From assembly GCA_023433225.1 (NCBI GenBank), contig JAEZDQ010000160.1:1-7891 (forward strand): a stretch of 7,891 bases of DNA. Reading direction: 5' to 3'. The position numbers were made by a program, and so were the translations under genes. Positions 1-5,445 of this stretch are shown here, in pieces. The stretch comes from Bacteroidota bacterium (GTDB lineage: Bacteria > Bacteroidota > Bacteroidia > Flavobacteriales > Weeksellaceae). Below the pieces are notes generated by a model. That model did no database searches, was not told where the DNA came from, and saw nothing but the letters and a program-made list of their open reading frames with translations. Every line of letters starts with the position of its first letter. Position 1 is the first letter of the stretch.

Positions 1-1398
1 AGCAATGGTATGCGGGCAGCATTCAGGCACGTAAAAGAAGGCGGGTGCCTCGGGATTTTCCCTGCCGGAGAGGTTTCGGGCAAAGACGAAGAAGGCAACA
101 TCATCGACCGGCAATGGCAAGAATCAGCCATAAAATTGATAAAAAAATTAAATGTTCCGGTAATCCCCATGTATTTCCGGGCGAAGAACAGCCCTTTCTT
201 TTACAGAATGGCCAAATTACACCCCAGCCTGCAAACCGCTTTGCTTCCAACGGAGATGGCAAGACGACGAGTGAAACCAATACAAATACGGATAGGAAAA
301 CCGATTTTGTTAAGGCAGCAAAATGATTTTGAGGACATCCCTTCGTTTACCGAATTTCTTCGTAAAAAAACATATGCGCTTTCTACTTATTATACCCAAA
401 AACGCCCGTCCTTGATGGAAACCTTGAAAATCCCCACCACCATCGCCATCAACACCAAAAGCAAAAAGCCCAAACCCGTGGTTGCGGAAACAGCACCGGA
501 ATTAATCCTGAATGAAATCAACACCCTGAGAGCCAAGGAAGATGCTTTGCTTTTCAAAAATAATAATTATGAATGTTTCTTCAGCAAGGCCAATGATATT
601 CCCAACATTTTGCGCGAACTCGGCCGGTTGAGGGAAATTACCTACCGGGAAATCGGTGAAGGGACCAATCTGGAAATCGATTTGGACCGCTACGATGTGC
701 ATTACCACCATTTATTTCTATGGGATACCGAAACCGAAAGGATTGTGGGGGCTTACCGAATGGCATTGGGCAAAGAAGTCTATGAGCAGTTCGGAATCCG
801 TGGTTTTTATATCAACGAACTATTTCATTTCGAGCCGGAAATCCACCCGTTTTTCAAACGTTGCATTGAAATGGGGCGCGCCTTTGTCATCCCGGAATAC
901 CAACAGAAACCCATGCCGCTGTTTTTGCTTTGGCGTGGAATTGTTTATGTTACTTTACGCAATTCGGAGCAAAAGTACATCATCGGTAGTGTCAGTATCA
1001 GCAACCAGTTTTCAGAATTCTCGAAGTCATTGATGATAGAATTTATGAAATCAAATTATTACGACCCTTATGTTGCCCAATTTGTAAGAGCGCGTAATGA
1101 GTTCAAAATCAAACTAAAAGACGAAGATAAAGAATTTTTCTTTGATGAAGCTGAAGCCGATTTGAATAAATTCGACAAACTGATTGATGAAATCGAACCC
1201 AATCTACTGCGGCTTCCGGTGCTTATCAAAAAATACATCAAACAAAATGCCCGACTAATCGGATTCAACGTAGACCCCAAGTTCAACGACGCCATTGACG
1301 GGCTGATGTACATACGTATCAGCGATTTACCGGAAAGCACCGTAAAGCCTGTACTGGAAGAATTGCAAGCGGAACTCAATCGGAAACTGAGCCAATAA
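1..1398 (+). CDS. Bifunctional PlsC-like / GNAT N-acyltransferase (OlsF-type), 5' partial
   Basis: The frame is open from base 1, so the gene begins upstream. The ATG at position 10 is internal, because it falls inside the acyltransferase fold. The first part (about residues 1-130 of the visible protein) is the C-terminal half of a PlsC/LPLAT domain. It shows the acceptor-side motif FPAGEVS (a variant of FPEGTRS, near residue 17) and VIPMYF (near residue 51). The HX4D catalytic motif must lie outside the window. A linker of about 50 residues follows, then an OlsB/hemolysin-type GNAT domain (about residues 185-440) with GAYRM, INELFHF and CIEMGRAFV, ending in the family's GFNVDPKFNDAIDGLMYI block. 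This order, O-acyltransferase then N-acyltransferase, is that of OlsF, described from Flavobacterium johnsoniae and Serratia, which makes ornithine lipid from the amino acid and two acyl donors. Bacteroides does the related glycine-lipid job with separate GlsB and GlsA proteins. The domain calls are firm. The amino acid acylated here (ornithine, glycine or other) is not readable from the sequence. Confidence 0.85.
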   Translation, partial: SNGMRAAFRHVKEGGCLGIFPAGEVSGKDEEGNIIDRQWQESAIKLIKKLNVPVIPMYFRAKNSPFFYRMAKLHPSLQTALLPTEMARRRVKPIQIRIGKPILLRQQNDFEDIPSFTEFLRKKTYALSTYYTQKRPSLMETLKIPTTIAINTKSKKPKPVVAETAPELILNEINTLRAKEDALLFKNNNYECFFSKANDIPNILRELGRLREITYREIGEGTNLEIDLDRYDVHYHHLFLWDTETERIVGAYRMALGKEVYEQFGIRGFYINELFHFEPEIHPFFKRCIEMGRAFVIPEYQQKPMPLFLLWRGIVYVTLRNSEQKYIIGSVSISNQFSEFSKSLMIEFMKSNYYDPYVAQFVRARNEFKIKLKDEDKEFFFDEAEADLNKFDKLIDEIEPNLLRLPVLIKKYIKQNARLIGFNVDPKFNDAIDGLMYIRISDLPESTVKPVLEELQAELNRKLSQ

Positions 1399-1417
1399 AA
1401 ACTTTAACCTAAGTTTT
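1398..1417 (+). terminator. Weak A+T-rich hairpin after the acyltransferase gene
   Basis: A perfect 7-bp inverted repeat, AAAACTT (1398-1404) and AAGTTTT (1411-1417), has a 6-base loop and sits directly at the acyltransferase stop codon. The right arm provides a short T run, followed by a T-rich stretch. The stem has only one G-C pair, so termination would be weak. It could also be chance in an A+T-rich spacer. Confidence 0.3.
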
Positions 1418-1485
1418 GAATTTATTTCTCGTTTCAGGAATCATTTTTGCGGAGTTTGAACCATAATTAATTCAAAATTGCAAAT

Positions 1486-1896
1486 ATGAAACGTACAGCA
1501 ACAGCTATTTGGAACGGAACCATCAAAGAAGGAAGCGGAAATTTATCTACCGCCAGTAACGTATTGAACAAAACCCAATATTCTTTTAAAAGTCGGTTTG
1601 AAGAGGGAATCGGCACCAATCCCGAAGAACTTCTAGCCGCCGCCCACGCAGGCTGCTTTACCATGAAATTGAGCCTAAACTTGACTGAAGCAGGCTATAA
1701 TCCTGACGAACTGATGACCGAATCGACCATTCATATGGCGGATGGGAAGATTTCCAAATCGGAATTGGTAGTGACTGCATCCGTGCCCGGAATAGCCGAA
1801 CACGAATTCCTGAAACTCGCCCAAGATGCGGAGAAAAATTGCCCGGTAAGCAAAGCGTTCGCATTTGAAATTACAATGGAAGCACGCCTCCAGTAA
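1486..1896 (+). CDS. osmC: OsmC family peroxiredoxin
   Basis: This 136-residue protein is of normal length for the OsmC subgroup of the OsmC/Ohr family, cytoplasmic thiol-dependent peroxidases that reduce organic and lipid hydroperoxides. Both redox cysteines are present: Cys57 in AAAHAGCFTM and Cys119 in AEKNCPVSKAF. The conserved Arg37 in SRFEEG and the Glu pair in GTNPEELL, which activate the peroxidatic cysteine, are also there. The pattern (GTNPEELLAAAHAGCF, then VPGI, then CPVS) follows E. coli OsmC more closely than Ohr. The ATG at 1486 gives the standard N-terminus (MKRTATAIWNGTIKEGSG). There is no Shine-Dalgarno sequence, only an A-rich leader. An 87-base spacer separates it from the upstream acyltransferase gene. 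A partial -7-like motif (CATTTTTG, 1442-1449) may mark its own promoter, but spacing to the nearest TTG is long. The gene converges on the DUF2809 gene with 6 bases between stop codons. Confidence 0.93.
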   Translation: MKRTATAIWNGTIKEGSGNLSTASNVLNKTQYSFKSRFEEGIGTNPEELLAAAHAGCFTMKLSLNLTEAGYNPDELMTESTIHMADGKISKSELVVTASVPGIAEHEFLKLAQDAEKNCPVSKAFAFEITMEARLQ

Positions 1897-1902
1897 AAGT
1901 AT

Positions 1903-2298
1903 TTAAAAGAACTTCCTTCTTTGGGGACGTTTGTTTTCATTTGAAAATTCCAGCATCCACACCAGTGCGCACCCGGCTAAGTAGGCCCAGATATCGTTGA
2001 GGTCAAAAGTCCCTACGAGAGTGGAAAAAAATGGATTTTCCTGAAGATTTAATTTTTCAATCGGTTTAAACGCCTGTGAAATTTCTACCAAAACCGCTAA
2101 TATGCCGACGCCGATAATGGTTTTCTTTTTGTCAACCCCAAAGAATGCTTGGATGAAACAATAGAGCAAAATCACCGTCAAGATACCACCAATTGAGCCC
2201 CGGATGGTTTCGTTTTGGATGAATAGAACAATCATAATTTCAACGATTAAAATCCCCAGAAACAAAAAGAAGTATTTTTTATCGAATCGAAAATTCAT
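1903..2298 (-). CDS. DUF2809 family small membrane protein
   Basis: This 131-residue integral membrane protein has about four predicted transmembrane segments (near residues 9-27, 33-52, 59-76 and 99-115) and a basic tail ending KRPQRRKFF. The spacing of short hydrophobic helices, the polar motif LVEISQAF in the third helix and the FDLNDIWAYLAG motif before the last helix match DUF2809, a family of unknown function of about this length. The start is taken as ATG at 2298. An in-frame TTG one codon upstream (2301) is less likely. The gene begins 18 bases after the cmk stop codon on the same strand, so it is probably co-transcribed with cmk. That neighbour relation does not by itself reveal a function. 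Family assignment is from remembered motif layout and is moderately sure; membrane location is clear from the sequence. Confidence 0.75.
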   Translation of the reverse strand: MNFRFDKKYFFLFLGILIVEIMIVLFIQNETIRGSIGGILTVILLYCFIQAFFGVDKKKTIIGVGILAVLVEISQAFKPIEKLNLQENPFFSTLVGTFDLNDIWAYLAGCALVWMLEFSNENKRPQRRKFF

Positions 2299-2316
2299 CA
2301 ATTTAATTTAATCAGA

Positions 2317-3003
2317 TTATGCATCTAGCATACGAATAATTTCCAAGACTTTTTCCATGGTTTCCTGTGGACTCAGGCTTCCGTTTTCCACGATGATGGC
2401 ATCTTCCGCCTTTTTGAGCGGTGAAATTTCCCGGGTAGAATCCATCAGGTCGCGTTCGGAAATATTTTTATACACTTCATAGTAAGTAGCCGGATGGGGT
2501 GTTTTGAGCAGTTCTTCGTAACGGCGCATCGCCCGTTCATCGACCGAAGCCGTAAGGTAAATTTTCAAGTCTGCTTTTGGGAAAACCGTTGTCCCAATGT
2601 CGCGGCCGTCCATCACAATCCTTTTATTTTGTCCTAATTTTCTTTGTAAATCCACCGAAAAATCACGCACTTCGGGAATTTTGGCAACCAAGCTTACTTT
2701 AGAAGAAACCTCCATTTCCCGGATTTTTTCTTCAACATTTTCACCATTCAGGTAAATCTCATTTCTTTCGGTTCGGGGATTCCATTCGAAATGAATATCA
2801 ATGAAATGCAGTTGGGGAACAAGTTCGCTTTCATACACTTCATCGCCCCGAATCATTCCATTTTCCAAAGCATACAACGTGATGGCTCGGTACATGGCAC
2901 CGCTGTCAATGTGGAGATAGCCTAATTCTTTGGCCAATAATTTAGCTAAGGTACTTTTCCCGGTGGATGAAAATCCGTCGATAGCAATTATTAAATCACG
3001 CAT
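2317..3003 (-). CDS. cmk: (d)CMP kinase (cytidylate kinase)
   Basis: This cytoplasmic enzyme transfers a phosphate from ATP to CMP or dCMP, giving CDP/dCDP for nucleic acid and phospholipid precursor synthesis. The 228 residues are the normal full length. The P-loop is GFSSTGKST (residues 10-18). The nucleotide-binding motif DSGAMYR (33-39) and MDGRDIGTTVFP (131-142) are present. The lid region has consecutive arginines (RAMRRYEEL), and the C-terminal signature RDLMDSTREISPLKKAEDAI (184-203) carries the substrate-contacting Asp and Arg. All key residues expected of bacterial Cmk are intact. ATG at 3003 puts the P-loop at the usual distance from the N-terminus. porQ lies upstream on the same strand, 85 bases away, an arrangement I recall as common in flavobacteria. 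The DUF2809 gene follows 18 bases downstream. A TAnnTTTG motif 4 bases before the ATG suggests its own promoter with almost no leader. Confidence 0.96.
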   Translation of the reverse strand: MRDLIIAIDGFSSTGKSTLAKLLAKELGYLHIDSGAMYRAITLYALENGMIRGDEVYESELVPQLHFIDIHFEWNPRTERNEIYLNGENVEEKIREMEVSSKVSLVAKIPEVRDFSVDLQRKLGQNKRIVMDGRDIGTTVFPKADLKIYLTASVDERAMRRYEELLKTPHPATYYEVYKNISERDLMDSTREISPLKKAEDAIIVENGSLSPQETMEKVLEIIRMLDA

Positions 3004-3007
3004 TCAA

Positions 3008-3015
3008 CAAAGGTA
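3008..3015 (-). promoter_or_regulatory. Candidate -7 element (TACCTTTG) for cmk
   Basis: On the minus strand TACCTTTG matches the Bacteroidota -7 consensus TAnnTTTG exactly and ends 4 bases before the cmk ATG. Transcription from it would start at or beside the start codon. No TTG is seen at the expected -33 distance, so the call rests on the single box. Confidence 0.4.
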
Positions 3016-3019
3016 GAAA

Positions 3020-3047
3020 TTAGACCTAAGATTTTAGACATGAGATT
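3020..3047. repeat. Two imperfect 14-bp tandem repeats upstream of cmk
   Basis: TTAGACCTAAGATT (3020-3033) is followed immediately by TTAGACATGAGATT (3034-3047), 12 of 14 positions identical. The TTAGACA of the second unit also pairs with TGTCTAA at 3071-3077 (7-bp arms, 30-base loop). The repeats lie just upstream of the cmk -7 motif. They may be a short, decayed simple-repeat tract or a regulator site. Confidence 0.6.
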
Positions 3048-3088
3048 CAATAAAAAAGTTTTAGGCCCCGTGTCTAATATTTCTTCTG

Positions 3089-4111
3089 CTAATAATAAGG
3101 ATTGCTGCGCCAATAATTGCTTCCCTGCAATAAGCGGTCAAGATTCACAATCAGGCCGAAATGATTGGAATTGGAGCCTTTGTAATAATTCGCATGTGCA
3201 AATTCAAAACGAAACGCATGGATCCGAATCCCGAAACCGTAAGTAAGCCCTGCAAAAGTGCGTGCATCTTCGAGCCGGAGTTCGTTCCCTCTTTTGAAAT
3301 TATAGCCCAAACGAATGTTGAAGCCACGATCCGGAAAAAGCTCAGCCCCCACCGAAACGTGGTCAATGATTTTCCGCAAAGTTCCCGTTTCCTGCCCGTT
3401 TTCATTATAGGGCATCGAAATGTCAAACTTCTGTAAATCGTGTAAATTCATGCTCAATTCAATGGGAACATGTTCCAATCGGTGAGAAATCCCCAAGTTG
3501 ATTTGCAAGGGCATTTTTTCCTTCATGCCGGAATAGGTTTCCAATTGAAATCCGACGTTTCGAATGGCAAGGGAAATATTGGTCTGGTAATCGATGTCGT
3601 GAAAAACTGCGCCGAAATCTGCTGCTACAGCCGAAGACGAATAGGTTTCAATACGGGAACTGATGTATTTTAAATTGGCTCCGACGGTAAAAAAATCGCT
3701 TAAATTACGGGCATAACCGATGGTAATTGCGGCGTCTTTGGCAGAAAAATCACCGGTCGGGTTATCGTTTTCATCGTATCCGCGGAAATCGCCATAATCC
3801 ACATATTGGGCATGAAGTGAGAAAAAGTTGTAATCGTCATATTGGTAAACCGCAGAAGCCGTCCCGAAATTCACATCTGCCAAATAATTGATGTAATTGA
3901 ATGCGACCTGCCCGTGTTGTCTTTCATTCATCATCGCCGGGTTCCAGTAAGACATATTCGGGTCTGCATCCCAAGCGGAATTCGCATTTCCGCCCAATGC
4001 CGCCTGCCGGGCCGAAGTAGTGATGTTGACGAACTCGTAAACCCTCGTTCCGTCTTGTGCACTCACATTCAGGCCAACCAAAAGCAAAAGAATTCCGATT
4101 CGTTTCAACAT
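3089..4111 (-). CDS. porQ: Type IX secretion system protein PorQ
   Basis: PorQ is an outer-membrane beta-barrel protein of the type IX secretion system. In Porphyromonas gingivalis it belongs with PorU, PorV and PorZ to the attachment complex that processes secreted proteins and anchors them to A-LPS at the cell surface. The 340-residue product has a signal peptide (MLKRIGILLLLVGLNVSA, likely cut after Ala18, before QDG). The family's N-terminal signature follows: YEFVNITTSARQAALGG (residues 25-41) and DPNMSYWNPAM (50-60). The remainder is alternating-hydrophobicity beta strands rich in aromatics and glycine (for example FTVGANLKYISSRIET and FAGLTYGFGIRI), as expected for a PorV/PorP-like barrel. 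The C-terminus ends in NLDRLLQGSNYWRSNPYY. The ATG at 4111 is the only start that gives a complete signal peptide. cmk follows downstream, and a WYL regulator gene is divergent upstream. The other secretion-system genes are not in the window, consistent with their scattered positions in these genomes. Confidence 0.93.
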   Translation of the reverse strand: MLKRIGILLLLVGLNVSAQDGTRVYEFVNITTSARQAALGGNANSAWDADPNMSYWNPAMMNERQHGQVAFNYINYLADVNFGTASAVYQYDDYNFFSLHAQYVDYGDFRGYDENDNPTGDFSAKDAAITIGYARNLSDFFTVGANLKYISSRIETYSSSAVAADFGAVFHDIDYQTNISLAIRNVGFQLETYSGMKEKMPLQINLGISHRLEHVPIELSMNLHDLQKFDISMPYNENGQETGTLRKIIDHVSVGAELFPDRGFNIRLGYNFKRGNELRLEDARTFAGLTYGFGIRIHAFRFEFAHANYYKGSNSNHFGLIVNLDRLLQGSNYWRSNPYY

Positions 4112-4116
4112 GGAGG

Positions 4117-4124
4117 CAAAAGTA
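4117..4124 (-). promoter_or_regulatory. Candidate -7 element (TACTTTTG) for porQ
   Basis: TACTTTTG on the minus strand fits TAnnTTTG exactly and lies 5 bases (CCTCC) before the porQ ATG, implying a leaderless or near-leaderless transcript. No TTG is found about 19 bases further upstream, so the -33 box is missing or poorly conserved. Confidence 0.4.
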
Positions 4125-4185
4125 ACAATTATGTATTAACGGCGTAGTTGATTTTTTCTTGTGTCCGGGAACATTTCTTTTAAAA

Positions 4186-4200
4186 CGACACTTCTTGTCG
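4186..4200. promoter_or_regulatory. Perfect dyad CGACA-N5-TGTCG, possible operator
   Basis: CGACA (4186-4190) and TGTCG (4196-4200) form a perfect inverted repeat around the 5-base centre CTTCT. The dyad sits in the porQ/WYL intergenic region, 11 bases upstream of the WYL gene's -7 motif and overlapping the position of its upstream promoter box. This suits binding by a dimeric regulator such as the divergently encoded WYL protein. That regulator assignment is inference, and the arms are short enough for chance to be considered. Confidence 0.4.
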
Positions 4201-4211
4201 CGATTAAGGGT

Positions 4212-4219
4212 TATATTTG
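4212..4219 (+). promoter_or_regulatory. Candidate -7 element (TATATTTG) for the WYL regulator gene
   Basis: TATATTTG matches TAnnTTTG exactly and lies 16 bases before the ATG, so the leader would be about ten A/T-rich bases with no Shine-Dalgarno sequence. A TTG at 4195-4197 is only 14 bases upstream, closer than the usual -33 spacing. Confidence 0.5.
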
Positions 4220-4235
4220 AATAAATTAATAAACA

Positions 4236-5144
4236 ATGGCTCAAAAAGATACCATCATCCGCCACCGCATTATCATTCAGAAGTTGCGGTCAAGCCCTTC
4301 GGGTTTTGAGGAAATTCAAAAGAGGTTGAATGCGGAAGCTGAATTGCATGATTATGAAAATCTGGCGATTTCAAAACGGACATTTCAAAGAGATATCCTT
4401 GAAATCGCCACATTGTACAATATTGAAATCAAATTTGACCGTGGCAGAAAAGTTTATTTCATCGCGCAGGATGAACAAGACGATTACAGCGAAAGGATGT
4501 TTGAAGCATTGGATGTTTTCCAGGCTTTGAATCTGAGCCAGTCTTTTTCGGCTGCCATTCAATTTGACGCAAGAAAACCCAGCGGGACTGAACATTTAAG
4601 CGGAATTTTGTATGCTATTCAGAATAAGTTCCAGATTCGTTTCCGTTACCGAAAATTCTGGTCGGATGAAGAAGAAATACGGACGGTTGAGCCTTATTTA
4701 TTGAAAGAATTCCGAAAGCGATGGTATGTTTTTGCTTTTGATTTGGACAAAAAAGAATTCCGCACTTTTGGGTTGGACAGGATGAACGGAATGGAAATCA
4801 AATCGCTGAAGTTTCAGTTCCCGCAAAAAATAAAACCCAAAGAATATTTCCAAAACAGTTTCGGCATCATTGCTCCCGATAGTGAAACCCCGACCGAAGA
4901 AATCCTGTTGCGCTTTTACAAAAACCAAGGTGAATATGTCCGCACAATGCCTTTGCACGAATCCCAAGAAATTTTGGAAGAAAACGGTGAAGAAATGTTG
5001 GTAAAATTAAAACTCGCGCCGACTTGGGATTTTATGATGGAAATCCTTTATTATGGCGAATTGGTAAAGGTCATCGAACCGAAACATTTTGCCGATCAAA
5101 TTAAAAAGCGGTTGGAGAAGGCGGTAAAATTGTATGGAAAATAA
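4236..5144 (+). CDS. WYL domain-containing transcriptional regulator
   Basis: This 302-residue cytoplasmic protein has the standard three-part layout of the YafY/PafC-like WYL regulators. Residues 1-77 form an N-terminal winged helix-turn-helix, with the recognition-helix motif AISKRTFQRDILEI at 44-57. Residues 123-195 form the WYL domain (IRFRYRKFW, TVEPYLLKEFRKRWYVFAFD, FRTFGLDRM). Residues 222-300 form the WCX extension used in oligomerisation (EEILLRFYKNQGEYV to the end). The name-giving tripeptide is WYV here (163-165), a conservative change. WYL domains are thought to bind nucleic acid or nucleotide ligands and to control stress, DNA-repair or defence genes; the ligand and targets here are unknown. 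The gene is divergent from porQ across 124 bases containing a dyad (4186-4200), so autoregulation or an effect on porQ is possible but unproven. Nothing downstream looks like an intact target gene, only a gene remnant. The ATG at 4236 has an A-rich leader and gives the full helix-turn-helix. Confidence 0.9.
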   Translation: MAQKDTIIRHRIIIQKLRSSPSGFEEIQKRLNAEAELHDYENLAISKRTFQRDILEIATLYNIEIKFDRGRKVYFIAQDEQDDYSERMFEALDVFQALNLSQSFSAAIQFDARKPSGTEHLSGILYAIQNKFQIRFRYRKFWSDEEEIRTVEPYLLKEFRKRWYVFAFDLDKKEFRTFGLDRMNGMEIKSLKFQFPQKIKPKEYFQNSFGIIAPDSETPTEEILLRFYKNQGEYVRTMPLHESQEILEENGEEMLVKLKLAPTWDFMMEILYYGELVKVIEPKHFADQIKKRLEKAVKLYGK

Positions 5145-5165
5145 CATCCTGAATCGGTTATTTGA

Positions 5166-5327
5166 TTAAAATTGAGAAAAACCGGTTTCGATTGTGCCAA
5201 ATGGCTGGTGGAATTCTGTCTCGACAACCAAGTTTCACTTCCTGACTTTTCGGTTCATAGCCAAAATCCTGTCGGAAAAGAAAATATTGAAAAGTTATTA
5301 GAAAACTTCAAAAAAGCTCATCCATAA
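5166..5327 (+). pseudogene. 5'-truncated remnant of a cyclic-phosphate processing receiver-domain (cREC_REC-like) gene
   Basis: A reading frame open after a TGA at 5163-5165 runs to TAA at 5325-5327. It encodes TGFDCAKWLVEFCLDN, then LPDFSVHSQNPVG, then KENIEKLLENFKKAHP. This closely resembles the C-terminal half of small (roughly 100-residue) proteins annotated as cyclic-phosphate processing receiver domain, in which TGYD-AKWL and HS-NP-G-NI are conserved. The N-terminal half, with the receiver-type Asp residues (DD...R and DHDLG), is absent. Only 21 bases separate the WYL stop codon from this frame, so the start was lost by deletion rather than by frameshift. There is no ATG; the first possible start is TTG at 5172, which would give 51 residues. 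I therefore call it a relic rather than a working gene. The resemblance is from memory of the family and has not been tested by a search. Confidence 0.62.
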
Positions 5328-5362
5328 AAAAACCTTGTCAAGGTTTCAAACCCTTGACAAGG
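5326..5362 (-). terminator. Strong hairpin plus T tract, rho-independent terminator of alaS
   Basis: CCTTGTCAAGG (5333-5343) and CCTTGACAAGG (5352-5362) form an 11-bp perfect stem with an 8-base loop. Read on the minus strand, the stem is followed at once by seven T residues (5332-5326), the arrangement of an intrinsic terminator about 83 bases after the alaS stop codon. Each arm is itself a palindrome about one central base (CCTTG-N-CAAGG), so two small hairpins could form instead. Read on the plus strand the hairpin is followed by a poorer T-rich stretch, so it may also act on transcripts from the WYL side. Confidence 0.75.
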
Positions 5363-5417
5363 CTAAATCTTATTTCTTCAGGAGGACTGACGAATCAGAT
5401 ATATGGCCTCTCAAATT

Positions 5418-5443
5418 CCCCTCCTTTGGAGGGTTAGGGGAGG
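5418..5443. repeat. C/G-rich intergenic hairpin repeat next to the alaS stop
   Basis: On the plus strand a C-rich block with CCCTCC (5419-5424), TTT and GGAGGG (5428-5433) makes a 6-bp hairpin. It is followed by TTAGGGGAGG (5434-5443). The composition (runs of C then runs of G) is unlike the surrounding sequence. It resembles a short intergenic element that I recall as dispersed in many Bacteroidota genomes, but the window holds one copy only, so the repeat nature cannot be shown here. It ends 2 bases from the alaS stop codon. Confidence 0.5.
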
Positions 5444-5445
5444 CT

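Noticed and set aside
1416..1449. Possible osmC promoter: TTG at 1416-1418 and CATTTTTG at 1442-1449
   Set aside because: The -7-like box deviates at its first base and the 23-base spacing is too long compared with the usual pattern, so it is only mentioned in the osmC entry.
2299..2301. TTG as start of the DUF2809 protein
   Set aside because: An ATG follows immediately in frame at 2298, and ATG is the more likely start.
3048..3081. Possible terminator after porQ on the minus strand (TTAG...CTAA followed by six T residues)
   Set aside because: The stem is only 4 bp with a long loop, too weak to call; porQ may read through into cmk.
3924..4265. Minus-strand frame of 113 codons crossing the porQ 5' end and the spacer into the WYL gene
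   Set aside because: It overlaps porQ in another frame and covers both promoters. Its composition (Cys/His/Arg-rich) is typical of an out-of-frame shadow.
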